The notes beneath the pieces were generated by a model that did not search any database, had not been told where the DNA came from, and saw only the letters and a program-made list of their open reading frames with translations. The position numbers and the translations under genes are program-made. DNA of 64,000 nt from Rhipicephalus microplus (Eukaryota; Arthropoda; Arachnida; Ixodida; Ixodidae): contig NC_134709.1 of NCBI RefSeq assembly GCF_043290135.1, positions 71,166,456 through 71,230,455 of the forward strand, read 5' to 3'. Below, in pieces: positions 10,575-22,560 of the stretch. The number at the start of each line of letters is the position of its first letter. Positions within the stretch are counted from its first letter, which is position 1.

Positions 10575-13500
10575 CGTAATGCGATATCATGGTGCAACGA
10601 TGTAATGATACAGTTGATGCCATAATAGACAATTGGTAACAAATGAAATTAAATATAACGACTCAACAGGCGTTACTTAACACGTCAGTCAAAAATTGCG
10701 TTGTGCCTTTTTGTGTTCAACCTTGACGAAATAGCACGACCAATGCCGCAAAAACTTGTGCTCGCCAACGAAAAAAAGCTCCTCAGAGAGGAATGCGAGG
10801 ATCTCTCACCACATTCGTCCAGTATCGGCCACAAACACGCCAGCGGCAATTCACAGTTATGGCCTCGCATCCATTTCGCTAAAGGCTGAACAGCGCAGCA
10901 CCTATTAAACAAACCGAAAAGCGCCTGTACGGAAATCGGCCGTTGGAAAGGAATGTTCACTCACCTTGCCCCCGAAAGCCGCCATAGACCGAACGCCAAA
11001 AAAAAAGGCGGGAGAACACACTCAATCATAACATGTCGATTGGTCTCGCAGTTGGGGCAAAAGGAAGTGCGAACCACCTGCCATCGTTGCAACTGATCTC
11101 GAGTGGGTAGCAAGTCCCAGCCCAACCGACAGACAAAGTCCCAGAGATACCATGGCAACACTAATGCAGTTGTTGGTTTCCAAGTGTGGTTCATTATAGA
11201 TTGACGATGCCAGGGCCCCAGGGGTAATAGAAGGGCGGCCATTGTGTCCCCCACTTTACGTTCGGCCACCTATATATTTTTGAGCACGTAGCCTCCAAAC
11301 GTCGTTGAAATGACAGAAGGCCTCGAGACAGATGGTAATTCAGTTGATTGGGGACCTTGGTTAATTTGGCTAGCCAGCAGGAAGACACGAAGTGATGGCC
11401 CCAGATGATAGCGAGCCAGTGAGCGGGCGTGCCATCATTGCTTAGTATTCGCAACAGAGTGCGAAGGCACAAGGTACGAGCCATAACGGAAACGTTGGAG
11501 AATGCAAAACATCCTTTGATCTTGTGGTTCAGCCAATGCTGGACGAAATAACAAGTCTGTTCCACCAGACCGAAAGAATGAACAGATGCAGCTTTGCACT
11601 TTCCTGGAGACGTGGAGTGGCGGTTTAACAAAATGGCAATTGTACCAAAATTTTCTCAAGTACACTGTTCGAGATAAGTATCTGTGTTCTAAGAGTTGGA
11701 ATTCAAAGTTCCTGGCTGCTTTTATATGACTTAGCAAAGTTTGTACAACGGGTGACAAGATATTATCCAGTACACCAAATGCAGCGAAGGTAACTCCCAG
11801 TATTGAAATGTTAAGAGACCCTTGTAAAGGCGACGGAATGCTAATACGACCACTTGGGTTGCTAAAAAAGAAATACTGGCTTTTAGAGAAGTTTAACCTT
11901 GCAACGAATATAATGCCGAAATCATGGAAAGTATGAAGAGCATGCCGCAGCGACTGTGCCTCATATACATATAGAGTAATGTCGTCTGCATATGCAGTGA
12001 CATTTACTTGAGTGTTACCAGGTAGGGGTAAGCATCGAATCTTAGGGTCAAGTTCAACGGCCCTTAAGAAGGGTTCTAATGCAAGGATGAATATAACTGG
12101 GGAGAGGGGACACCCCTGACGGACCCCACGCGTAACTTTAAAGGGGTGACTCTCACGGGAACCTATGTATGGGGTACTTTCTGAATTATCGTACATCGCG
12201 TGAATGAGGTCAATGAGCTCATCCGGGAATCCAAACGCGTGTAAAATATTCACTGAATAGGCATGTTCGATAGAATCAAAAGCCTTCTCCTGATCTAAGG
12301 AAGCTATAGCAGTGTACTGAATGCTGTCACGGGTTAGCCACGTATGGGTGTGTATTTCTCGACCCGGAACGAAACAGACCCGGGGAGGAGCGATTAATTA
12401 TGCCAGAGACGGACATAATGCAGAGTAATTGAAGGGCAATCTTCTGGTTGCGTAGACATTTGGTATTTTTGGGTAATTGAAGTATACGGCCCCTGTGAAA
12501 AGAAGGTGGAAGGGTAATATTTCGGAAACACTTGCGAATAACGCGTGACATAAATGAACCTGCAGTGATAGGCCAGAACTGCAGATAAAACTCTGCAGGG
12601 AGTCCGTCAGACCCGTGGGCCAAAAGCTTTTCATCGCGTCTAACGCCCCCTTTGTTTCGGCATCTAATGGTGGTGACAACAGAACGTTATGTGACATGTT
12701 GAAATCATGTGGTAAGTCGTTTAGAAGTGCATGCGAAGAACGAATCATGAGTAACTGACACAAGCAACAGATTGAGCCATTGACTGAAAATGTTGAGTGA
12801 ACGCCTGAAACTCACGCGTACTCACAGCAGCTGGCACGGTAGAGTTTAGCGAGTGGGCAGGAGAGCCTGGTGGAAGAAGCTGAGCTCTGCGTGCATCTCA
12901 GTGTGCGCACATGGTGCATGTTTACAGCACCAAGCTGCAACCGATAGCAAAGAATCGCGCATAGTAAGTTGTTACCGTTCAACGAGCTCCTCTTGTCATG
13001 CCCGCATAAGGGGCAAAAGCCTGGGATTACGGTGGACAATTCGTATTTTTTGTGGAATAACAACGAAGCATCTTTGGACATACAGGAACAAAGTTCCCTG
13101 CCAGACGCACTGCAATGATAGCCCCACTTTCTTTGAGGCAATACCAATCTGCTATATCCGCCCCAATGAGCCATGCACGTGACGCTCGGGACAATTATTC
13201 CGCAGACTGAGAGTCCTGGAGGACGCAGAAATTGAGACGCCATGGTGTGTGAATCGTTGGCGTCTTCGCTGGCAGGTGGAGAGAGAGAGCATAACTTGGC
13301 GGTGGCCGACAATGTACACTGACTGGTGTCGGTGGCAATGACATTACCCCGGTGTCGTGAACGTAGGTAATGAGACTGGATGATGCGTACACGTGATCAA
13401 TTCTGCTGCTTGACGCTGCTTGACGCCAAGTATAGGCATAAATGCTACCATGTACACTTTCAGTAATGCCACTTAATGCCAGTGGCTGCACTAGATATTC

Positions 13501-13592
13501 GAGTTCTCTGGCGTTCCAGTTTGACCGGCCGCATTTGGACCTTGAACGTCTGCGTGTGAGTCTAAGACACAATCACAGTCACTAGGAGTATC
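10575..13592 (-). mobile_element. Tx1/L1-like non-LTR retrotransposon, copy A
   Basis: Read leftwards from 13592, the first part (to about 13195) is the end of an AP-endonuclease domain with YTWR and SSRIDHVYAS segments. About 13310-12330 is the linker. The reverse transcriptase core lies at 12253-11435, with GVRQGCPLSPVIFILALEPF and the catalytic YADD at 11981-11992. About 11270-10960 is a zinc-binding C-terminus (WDLLPTRDQLQRW, then Cys-x2-Cys and His-x4-Cys). Homology with copy B continues past the frame to about 10575, so the 3' untranslated region is several hundred bases. The DQEKAFD-style spacing and the thumb resemble the Tx1 branch of L1. Stops and frameshifts separate the pieces. 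The element is 5'-truncated inside the endonuclease, exactly where copy B begins. Confidence 0.88.
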
Positions 13593-16070
13593 ACATGTTG
13601 TGCTTTTAAACGAACGCATCAAGATATTGGAAGAACACGTTAGAGTTCACGGACGCCGATGGGGCTTTCATAAACGTGTACATGGTAGCAATTTCGCCTA
13701 CACATGGCGTCGAGCAGCGTCGAGCAGCAGAATTGATCATGTGCACGCATCCCCTGGTCTCATTACCCACGTTCACGACACAAGGGTAATGCCATTGCCA
13801 ACGACAGCAGTGGAAATTAGCGACCACCGCACGGTTATGCTCTCTCTCCACCTGCCAGCGGGGATGCCAACGATTCACAGACCATGGCATCTCATTTGCC
13901 GCGTTCTCCAGGACTCTGGACGCGTTCTCCAGGACTCCAGTCTACAAAAAAATTGCCCGGAGTGGTACGCGCATCGCTCATTGGGGCGTATATAGCTGAT
14001 TGGGATCGCCTCAAAGAACAGTGGCGCTATCATTGCAGTGCGTTGGGCAGGAAACTTCGTGCCCGTATGTCCAAAGATGCTTCCTTGGTAATCCGAAAAA
14101 TACGCATTGCCCACTGTAATCCCAGGCGTTCCCCCTATATGCGGGCATGGCAAGAGGAGCTCGTTGAACGGTAACAACGTACTATGTGTGCTTCTTCGCT
14201 ATCGGCTTTAGCTTGATGCTTTAGGCGTGCATCGTGTGCGCAACCTGAGGTGCTAAGGTATGCACGCAGAGCTCTGCTTCGTCCACCAGGCTCTCGTGCC
14301 CACTCGCTGAACTCACCCCTGGCAGCTGCTGCGAGTACGCGTGAGTTTCAGGCATTGAGTCAACACTTTCAGTCAATGGCTCAATCTGTTTCTATTATCA
14401 GTTACCGAAGATTCGTTTCTACGCAGTCACTGCTGAAAAACTTACCACGTGCTTACAATTGTCACATGACGTTTTGGTATCACTACCATCTGATGACGAA
14501 ATAAAAGGCGCATTAGACTCAATGAAAAAGGTTCGAAGCCAGGGCCTGAAAGACTCCCTGCAGAGTTTTATGTACAGTTCTGGCCTATCATTGGTCCAAT
14601 AATGTCATGCGTGATTCGCAAGTGTTTCCGAGATGTTACCTTTCCAACCTCTTTTCACAGAGGCCGTATAACACTAGTTTCCAAGAAAGACTCAATGTCC
14701 ACGCGACCACAAGATTGGCGCCATATTACCCTGCCTAATGTAGATTACAAGCTCTTGGCCAACTTGTTGGTGCACCGAATCACTCCATCTCTTGCAACAT
14801 TAATCGCTCCCCACGAAGTCTGTTCGGTTCAGGGCCAAGAAATACACACCCATATGGGGCTAACGCGTGACATCATTGAGTACACCACTAGTCGATGTGC
14901 ACAGGGACTGTTTGTTTCCTTAGATCAGGAGAAAGCTTTTGAATTATTAGAGCATGGCTACTTACTATATGTTTTACATGGATTTGGATTCCCGGATAAA
15001 ATCATTGACCTCATTCACGCGATGTACACTAATTCAGAAAGTAACCTTTACATAGCTTCCCGCGAGAGTCACCCATTCAAGGAAACACTTCGAGGCTTAC
15101 CCCTACCTGGTAACACTCAAGTAAAGATCACTGCATATGCAGATGACATTACGCTATATGTACATAATGAACAGTCACTGTAGCATGCTCTGGATACTTG
15201 TTATGATTTCGGTATTATCTGAAAGGTTGAACTTTTCTGCAAGCCAGTATGTTTTTATTGGAAAATTCTGTGATCATAGCAGCATCACGTCACCTTTACA
15301 GTGGTCCCCTAACATTGCAATACTGGGAGTTAATTTCACTGGTGTACAAGACAGCATCTGGTGATTCGTTCTACAAAATCTTCAAAGTCATATAAAATCA
15401 GCCATGCACTTCGAATTACCCTTCTTGGAACGCCAATACTTATCTCAAACGGTGTATTTCAGAAAATATTGGTACCTTTGCCATTCTGTTAAGTCACCGC
15501 TCCGATTCTGCAGGAAAGTGCAAAGCTGCTTCAATTCAGTTTTTTGGTCTGGTGGCATAGAATCATTATCTCGTCCAGCGTTAGCTAAACCACGAGATCA
15601 AGGCGGTTTTGCACTCCCCGATGTTTCCCTCACGGCTTCTACAATGTGTCTCCGCACTCCATTGCGAATACTGAGCAATGATGGCGCGCCCGCTCAGACA
15701 CTGCCTTGTTACTATTTGGGGCCATCACAATGTGTCTTCCTGCCGGCTTGCAAATTGAACCAAGGTCCTGAATCAACTGAATTATCATCTTTGTATCTAG
15801 CCCTTCTGGCATTTCAGCGATGGTGGGAGACTACGTGCCCAGAGATAGCGGTGGCCGAATATTAAGTGGTAGACACAATGGCCACTCTACTACGGCCCTT
15901 GATGCCTCAGCATATTCAATATATAATGAACTGCCCTGCGAAACAAATAACTACAGCAGTGTTGCCAGGACCTCTTCGGGACTTTATCTGCCGGTTGGGC
16001 TGGGGCTCGCTCTCCTCTCGAGATCGGTTTCTGTGATGGCAGGCGGTTCGCACTCTCACTTTCCCCAACG

Positions 16071-16195
16071 GCCTCCAACTTCCACTGCACACTCCGTAAT
16101 GGAAGTTGGAGGCATGGTAGTTGGAGGCCAGTGTCCTGTATAACTACCATGCCTCCAACTTCCATTACGGAATGTGCAGTGGAAGTTGAAGGCAT
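16071..16195. repeat. Compound fold-back at the 5' end of RTE copy 1
   Basis: The segment 16071-16123 is nearly the reverse complement of 16144-16195. The word aagttggaggcat or its complement occurs four times in alternating orientation. Only the last copy continues collinearly into the RTE sequence (tagttagacaggacact), as judged by RTE copy 2 near 44685. This pattern suggests repeated template switching at the end of cDNA synthesis. Confidence 0.8.
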
Positions 16196-17651
16196 GTAGT
16201 TAGACAGGACACTGGCAAGCTTTCCCAGGAAACAAAGAACCTAATTAGGAAGCGTCAATTCATGAAAATGTCAAGTACAACAGACAAAGCAGAACTGACA
16301 GAGCTTTCGAAGTTGATTAATAGACGTAAGGTATGCGATGTAACAAGGTATAACATGGAGAGGATTCAACACGCTCTGAAAAACGGAGGAAGCGTCAAAG
16401 CAGTGAAGAGGAAACTTGGGATAGGCAAAAGTCACATGTATGCACTAAGGGACAAAGAAGGCAAAATAACTACCAATATGGATAGAATAGTTAAAATAGC
16501 AGAGGAGTTTTACAGAGATCTGTACAATAGCCGAGACAACCACGACCTTAATACTATAAGAACTAGCAGTAACCCAGATGACACCCCACCAGTAATGATG
16601 GAAGAAGTCAGAAAAGCTTTGGAGAGCATGCAAAGAGGCAAAGCTGCTTGTGAGGATAAGGTAACATCAGATCTGCTGAAAGATGGAGGACATATTGTGT
16701 TAGAAAAGCTAGCCACCCTGTTTACGAGATGTCTCCTGACGGGAAGAGTACGAGAGTCTTAGAAGAACGCTAACATCATCCTCATACATAAGAAAGAAGA
16801 TGACAAGGACTTGAAGAATTACAGGCAGATCAGCTTGCTCTCTGAAGTACACAAGCTATTTACAAAGGTAATTGCTAACAAAGTAAAGAAAACATTACAA
16901 CTCAATCAACCAACGGAACAAGCAGGATTTCGAACAGGCTACTCAACAATTGACCACATTCATACTATCAATCAGGTAATGGAGAAATGCTCAGAGTATA
17001 ACCAACCACTATACATAGCCTTCATAGATTACGAGAAGGCGTTGGATTCAGTAGAAATATCAGCCGTCATGCAGACACTGCAGAATCAGGGCGTAGATGA
17101 AGTATATATAAACATTCTGGAAGAAATCAAAAGAGGATCAACTGCTACCATAGTGCTTCTAAAGAAAGCAACAGAATACCAATCAAGAAGGGTGTAAGGC
17201 AGGGGGACACAATTTCTCCAATGCTATATACCGCGTGCTTAAAGGAGGTTTTCAGAAACCTAGAATGGGAACAGTTAGGGATAAGAGTTAACGGTGAATA
17301 CCTTAGTAACCTGCGCTTCGGCGATGACATTGCATTGCTGAGCAACTCAGATGATGAATTGCAACTGATGATTACAGAGTTAGACAAGGAGAGCAGAAAG
17401 TTGGGTCCTAAAATCAATCTACAGAAAACGAAAGTAATGAACAACAACCTCAGAAAGGAGCTGCGCTTCGAGATAAATAATAGTGCACTTGAAGTTGTAA
17501 AAGACTATGTCTACTTAGGGCAGGTAATAACCGCAGAGCCGAACCACGAGATCGAAGTAACTAGAAGAATAACAATGGGGTGGAGCACATTCGGCAAGCA
17601 CTCTCAAATTATGACAGGTAGATTGCCACTATCCCTCAAGAGGAAGGTATA
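16073..17651 (+). mobile_element. RTE-like non-LTR retrotransposon, copy 1, nested in Tx1 copy B
   Basis: The frames at 16262-16762, 16811-17197 and 17221-17679 cover the region upstream of the reverse transcriptase and most of its domain. Recognisable blocks are RKALESMQRGKAACEDKVTS, QAGFRTGYSTIDHIHTINQV, a damaged GVRQGDT block near 17195 and the catalytic box FGDD at 17317-17328 (normally FADD). YVYLGQVIT and LSLKRKVYN follow. A stop occurs at about 16760, and there is a frameshift near 17195. The copy lacks the endonuclease and also the normal 3' end: it stops just after RKVY, without the (ATG)n tail seen in copy 2. A 7-base direct repeat, caacggc, lies at 16066-16072 and 17652-17658 and may be the target duplication. 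Confidence 0.87.
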
Positions 17652-18369
17652 CAACGGCGTCATGGTCAAGACCAATTGAGATGTGGCAATTGAATGTGTG
17701 GTCTCCCGCCTTTTTTGGCACGCGTGCATGTTGATTTTCGGGGACAAGGTGTGCGAGCATTCATGACCAACGGCCAATTCCCACGCGGGCACTTCTGGGC
17801 TCTTTTAATATTTGCGGGGCTGTTCAGCCTTTGGCGAAAGTGATGCGAGACCGTGGCTGTGAACGGCCGCCGGCGTTCTTTGTGGCAGATAGTGGGCCAA
17901 ATGAGACGAGATATTATGATGTTCCTCTCTGAGGAGCTTTTCTTTCTCAGAGAGCACGAGTTTCTGCGGCATCGGTCGTGCCCTTTCGTCAATGTTAAAC
18001 ACTAAAGGGTAAAACTGATTTTTCGACCGACGTGGTGCTAAGCAGTACTGTAGTTATTCATAATTTCGTTTGCAACCAGCTGTTTCATTGCATATATTGC
18101 ATCGTTATACCCTTGTATCATGATGTTGCATTGAGGTTTCGTGTACTTGTATGCCAATAGTGTCATGTATATTGGAAAATTGATGTCTTGATTGCAACGT
18201 CGTGATGTTTGTCGTTGCATATAGATGTGCCGAAGTGTATGTTCCCTATTACTGGAATGCTATGATACTTTTGTTTTCTGTACATGGTGTAAATAATTTT
18301 TTAGAAGCACATATAACAGCCCAGGAGCTGCTAGGCTGGTAGTTTACTCTTTTGCTCCAGAGTTTTACC

Positions 18370-18720
18370 TGTAATTGGGACGGCTCACTGCTCTTCCATA
18401 GTTGAGTGCGAAATACTCGAAATTGTTGAATACTTTTTCTAAACACACAGTTTGCATTGTACATACGCATGAACAACATTGTATATCCTTTTGTGTACGC
18501 AAGGTATGTAAGATGAGATCTGGAAATAAAATTGTCTCCAATGAGTCCATGGGACGGCTTTATGTTCTCTCATGGTAGAGTACCAAGTACTCTAAATCGC
18601 AAACCAATTGTTCTGAATACAAATGCTATAGCAGATTTCACAAGTTTGAGGCCAACGGGACGGCTTTATTCTCTCCCATAGTACAGTACCATCTAATCTG
18701 ACTTTTTAACCCATTTAGCG
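18370..18720 (-). repeat. Dispersed gggacggct repeat cluster
   Basis: Three units begin at 18377, 18552 and 18657 with gggacggct, followed by ctctc-tagtagagtacc-like and tactcgaaa-like words. The same units occur in reverse orientation at 52930-53215. The spacing is irregular. No coding frame is shared. Confidence 0.7.
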
Positions 18721-19090
18721 GCAATTCTCCTTAAGGCGTGGGTCGTGCATCCGCGATGTATTGACCGTGAAGACATACCATGGCGCCACCTACGTGATGA
18801 CGTCACTCATAGGATGCCGGGTTGCGTTGTCCGCTAGAACACCACATTTCCTGCGCTTTTGCTGTAGATACCATGCGTGCTTCCCTTTGTTTTGAAGCTC
18901 AGTGCTTAAAGAAGCTATAATACCTGTTAATACGGGCAAGCAAACTACGAATCGGTGCCCCCGGGGGCACTCTCATGTATGATTTTCATCTTAAACTCGT
19001 GACTAAGAACCGGTGCAGCTAAGGGGGACGATGCAAGCAAGGCGAGCGCACGCATCCTGTCTGTGATGTCAAAACGATCGCCGCACTTGT
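18721..19090. other. Intergenic, no gene recognised
   Basis: Moderately GC-rich DNA between two repeat blocks. No frame, splice pair or transposon end that I can support. Confidence 0.5.
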
Positions 19091-19099
19091 CTCTCTAGT

Positions 19100-19516
19100 G
19101 GAGGCCCTCAAGCCCAATATAGTAGTAATAGTCATCGTAATAGTAGTGGGTAGGCACCTCTCGTTTAGTCCTTGGAATGTGCACTGGATGGCGGTACTTG
19201 TATTTGATAAGTATATGATGAAAAGATGCGAGATGGTGATGCTTAGAGTGTTTACTAGACAGACGAACGCACGGACGGGCAGCCAGACAAGCAGGCGCAC
19301 GAATGGAAGGATGCTCAGCCGTACGGGCAGACAGATACTCGGACGGATGCATGGAAGAATGAATGGACACACAGACGAATGGATTGACGCAGGGACAGAC
19401 GCACAGACGAAAGGATGGAAGCAAGAACGAATGGATTGATGGAAGCGCGGACAGAGGGACGGACGCTTCGTCCTACTCATCATCATTCACTACGTGGATA
19501 TGCTGGGATTTTTTCG
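19100..19516 (-). mobile_element. Tetranucleotide-array element, locus 1
   Basis: A degenerate array of gacg, gaca and gatg words spans about 19252-19463. It is followed by gcttcgtcctactcatcatcattcac-type sequence and tacgtggatatgctggga at 19464-19516, the shared terminal inverted repeat of this family. On the left, gtccttggaatgtgcac, tggatggcggtac and an atatgatgaaaa word (19170-19225) match the left flank of the 50.36-kb locus. A (AGT)n-like stretch lies at about 19117-19150. The Cys/Val/Ser- or Arg/Thr/Asp-rich frames here are artefacts of the array. Confidence 0.65.
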
Positions 19517-21077
19517 CTTCTGGAATGCGCTCGGCCCTCTGACTTCTTTTATAAAACATTCTGTGCACAAAGAAAATATTTTCTTTTTAGAACAAATTTC
19601 ACATCTTGTAGGAAGCGCTCTATACGTTTACCGATGTACTGTCCTTGTCGAATACATCTGAAAACGTAAATAACTGCAAAATCCAGGCGACGGTCAGTTC
19701 CTTTTACTCTTTTTATCACGTTGTTTTCAGTACAAAGAAGAGTGAAAATTAGCAATACCTGAATCACAAAACAGGGATTGTGGCAGATTTTATTTTCATC
19801 TCAATTTTTCGTGTTTTAGTTTTCGTCGGAAAGGGCATCCGCTCATACGGCTTTTGCACTGAATGTCACGCCAGGCCGAACGCATGAACGTATCGAACGG
19901 CGAAAGTCTCCGCGCGTCATATCTGGTGAACGCGCACAACGGTTACACTCCCTTCACGTATACGTAGTTTTACAATAGGTGAAGCCACCGCGCTTTAATA
20001 TATCGACTAATTAAAAATCCCAGATGTGCTCGAGTTTTTGAATAGCCATTATGAACGGGTCGTTGCCGCTTGTTACAAACCGAACTCCTCCCCGCATCGT
20101 GAGCGCCAGCCATAATAATCATTCACTCATTTGTGAATTGGGTGATCAACGGACATTCTGCATTCTCTGCATCGCTATTGTTTAGGGCCACGGACATCCA
20201 AAGCAGCCTGTACACGCGCTTAAGCGCTAATTAGTGTAAGTGTTATAGTTATTTTTTTAAATGTACCGAAAGATTATTCGTTTTACTAATTTGCAATGTT
20301 CGAGTTCTGCAAAACTTCCGAACAGGTATAGCGTGACGTGAGTAAGCGTAGTGTTTTCGATTAGAATAAGTCCGCATTTAGAGTGGTTCAAAAATGGGGA
20401 ATGGCGGGATTGTGCTATTATAAACACTATTGAATGCACTATTCAAATGACTTTGCTTACAGTGCCTAAAAGTATAGTTTCTTGTCCTTGTCTTGGTTTT
20501 GTAGAGCTTTCTTTGGTTAAGCACTCTCTCATTCCTCATTTCATTTCTCCCTCCTCCCTAGCGCATTAAAAAAAGAAAAAAAACACTATGCCGAAATGGG
20601 TAAGCTTCAGAACTTGCGATTCTTACTTCCACTCTCTTTTTGAGGGGGGGCATCTGTGTTCGCAAGACAGAAATACTGAAAGGCCAAAGCTGTTGGCTTC
20701 CTACTGCACAAGTAACGTTGTTTGAACTGTTGAGTGCGATTGTAGTTGGCAGCTTTTCGACAAGTGTCTAACCAGAGCAAAATAAAAGTTGACAGCGTGG
20801 CGTAACAGTCAGTCATAACCATGCTCAGACGCTGCTGAACCAAAGAATGCGAAGCGACACAGTTTACCCGGAGCACGTGAAAAAAGAAAATCGACGATGC
20901 TTTGTTGGCACCGAATTGTCATCGAGGGTTGTTCTTCATGCTGCCATTTTTACAAAATCATTGTCACTACGCGGTGACCGACGCTATCTTGCTGCTGTCG
21001 GTACACACGCCCGCGTTCAAACACTGCATATCAGAATCAAATGCAACCAGGTTAGAGCGAGAGAAGGCAACCAAATG
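19517..21077. other. Intergenic, no gene recognised
   Basis: No conserved frame or transposon motif was found. Frames at 20607-20876 (minus) and 20847-21086 (plus) lack recognisable features. Confidence 0.55.
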
Positions 21078-21097
21078 CAATGTTGAAAGCGATAATG

Positions 21098-21336
21098 ATT
21101 GATTGATATGTGAGGTTTAACGTCCCAAAACCACCATTTAATTATGAGAGACGCCGTAGTGGAGGGCTCCGGAAGTTTCGACCACCTGGGGTTCTTTAAC
21201 GTGCACCCAAATCTGAGCACACGGGCTTACAACATTTCCGCCTCCATCGGAAGTGCAGCCGCCGCAGCCGGGATTCGAACCCGCGACCTGCGGGTCAGCA
21301 GCCGAATACCTTAGCCACTAGACCACCGCGGCGGGG
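21098..21336 (-). mobile_element. Ruka SINE, near full length, with target duplication
   Basis: On the minus strand the element starts with gccccgccgcggtggtcta, a tRNA-like head with an A box (gtggctaaggt-like) and a B box (ggttcgaatcc, near 21270). The Ruka body (ggcggaaatgttgtaagcc, gggtgcacgttaaagaacc, ccggagccctccactacgg) follows. It ends with an atcaatcaatc tail at 21098. A perfect 14-base duplication, caatgttgaaagcg, flanks it at 21078-21091 and 21337-21350. This proves insertion by target-primed reverse transcription at this site. It is transcribed by pol III in principle; mobilisation needs a LINE partner. Confidence 0.93.
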
Positions 21337-21350
21337 CAATGTTGAAAGCG

Positions 21351-22100
21351 TGCAAAACTATCGAGTGCACTGTTGCAACTCAGTTACCTATATTGAATTA
21401 CTATTTTTTAAGATCGCTTACACTTGAATAAGTCTTAAGGACTTCTCGTCATTCCCACCTAGAGTCATTGGAAACCTTATCGTTTGGAATTCTTCCATGT
21501 GCGAGCTTTACTGATATGGGTTGAGCGTGTGCAAGCATGTGCAGACATATCGATTAATTAGTGCATGCAATGGTCGATGCCATTTAGCCACCTAATAAGG
21601 CTCATCCTTTTTTGGGGCACATTCCGTTCGTTCAGAAGGCACCAAGGAACTACGTTAAAGCAGCTTAGAATGCTCAATGTCTTTATAGCAACTTTTTGTC
21701 CGAAACACATTAGTTTTTCCACAAAATTGCTCATACGTCGACGTAGTTCATAAAAGAAATTTAACCAATTAATTATAGTAATCAAGCGGACATGCGCCCT
21801 CGCATGTCTGAAACCTAAGTATGATTACAATAACGTTCAAAAGACGCCGAATAAGGAAAAAAAGAGAGGACAGGCTGGCCCAAATAAAGTTTCAATTGCT
21901 TTGCCACTGAATTAACGTGGAATCAAAGGACGTGCATGGACAGCCATAATCACGGTGTTACCAAGAACTGTTTCAAGGCTCGGAAGACTTCGATACGAGG
22001 TCAAGTACGTTTACCTGCGAGTCTCCCTGCATTAGGGCCACGTCTATGACGGGATCTTTTGCCTTCCTGGAAGACGCACAATTTTCACTTCTGCTCAAGT
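21351..22100. other. Intergenic, no gene recognised
   Basis: AT-rich, no conserved frame. Frames at 21558-21785 on both strands have no recognisable motif. Confidence 0.55.
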
Positions 22101-22109
22101 TCCTACACA

Positions 22110-22560
22110 ATATGTACAGCGTCAATGTTTATGAAAGGAAACACAGGAGCTCGTGGCCAGCGTACTCCAGTGGCTGCTGGTAGCACGGTAAAGCAGGAGC
22201 GAGAGCAACCACAGTGTCTTATTACGTCATCTCGGGGCGAGCGTCTTGTGTGAGCGCTCGTCTTGTGTCTTCCTATTTCACTGTCTTCGTTTTTCGCGCT
22301 GTTTACCACGAGCAAAACAAACAATCATTACTGATATAGAACCAGCGGCAAGATTGCGACCCCCTCCGCTTTCAAGGTGATCACCGTCATTGTGCCATCA
22401 GCAATAAATGGTTGTTTCGCTCGCCGCGAGATTACGTAGAAAGAGACTGTGGTTCCACTCGCTTCCACTTGAACACCCTGCCAGCAGCCGCTGGAGCACG
22501 TAGGCGACGCGCTCCAGCATTCTCTTTCACAAAAAATGACACTGTACCTTTCAAATGCAA
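22110..22560. repeat. Diverged inverted duplication, about 140-bp arms
   Basis: Bases about 22110-22255 are an imperfect reverse complement of about 22405-22555. Shared outward-to-inward words include acactgtggttg/gactgtggttcc, ccagcagccactgg/ccagcagccgctgg and cgagatgacgta/cgagattacgta. Translated away from the centre, both arms give a related peptide (SPRDDVIRHCG and SPRDYVERDCG; then LPAATG and LPAAAG). Retention of the frame in both arms could mean an ancestral coding segment or could simply reflect DNA similarity. No terminal target duplication was found. Confidence 0.65.

Larger units (their letters stand above)
13598..18160 (+). mobile_element. Tx1/L1-like non-LTR retrotransposon, copy B, interrupted
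   Basis: This is a diverged relative of copy A in the opposite orientation. It carries the endonuclease end (13600-13995, including ISDHRTVMLSL), the linker (13985-14590) and the reverse transcriptase (14602-15183, YADD at 15136-15147). The C-terminal part is at 15404-16065. About 30 residues are deleted near 15081, including the GVRQGCPLSP block, so the polymerase is inactive. The zinc-binding end is split: homology with copy A stops at about 16065, resumes at about 17660 and runs to about 18160. The intervening 1.6 kb is the RTE-like LINE annotated separately. No TSD for the whole element was identified. Confidence 0.87.

Noticed and set aside
19095..19486. Possible CRISPR-like or protein-repeat array near 19.3 kb
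   Set aside because: Units are degenerate tetranucleotides without spacers, and the host is eukaryotic.
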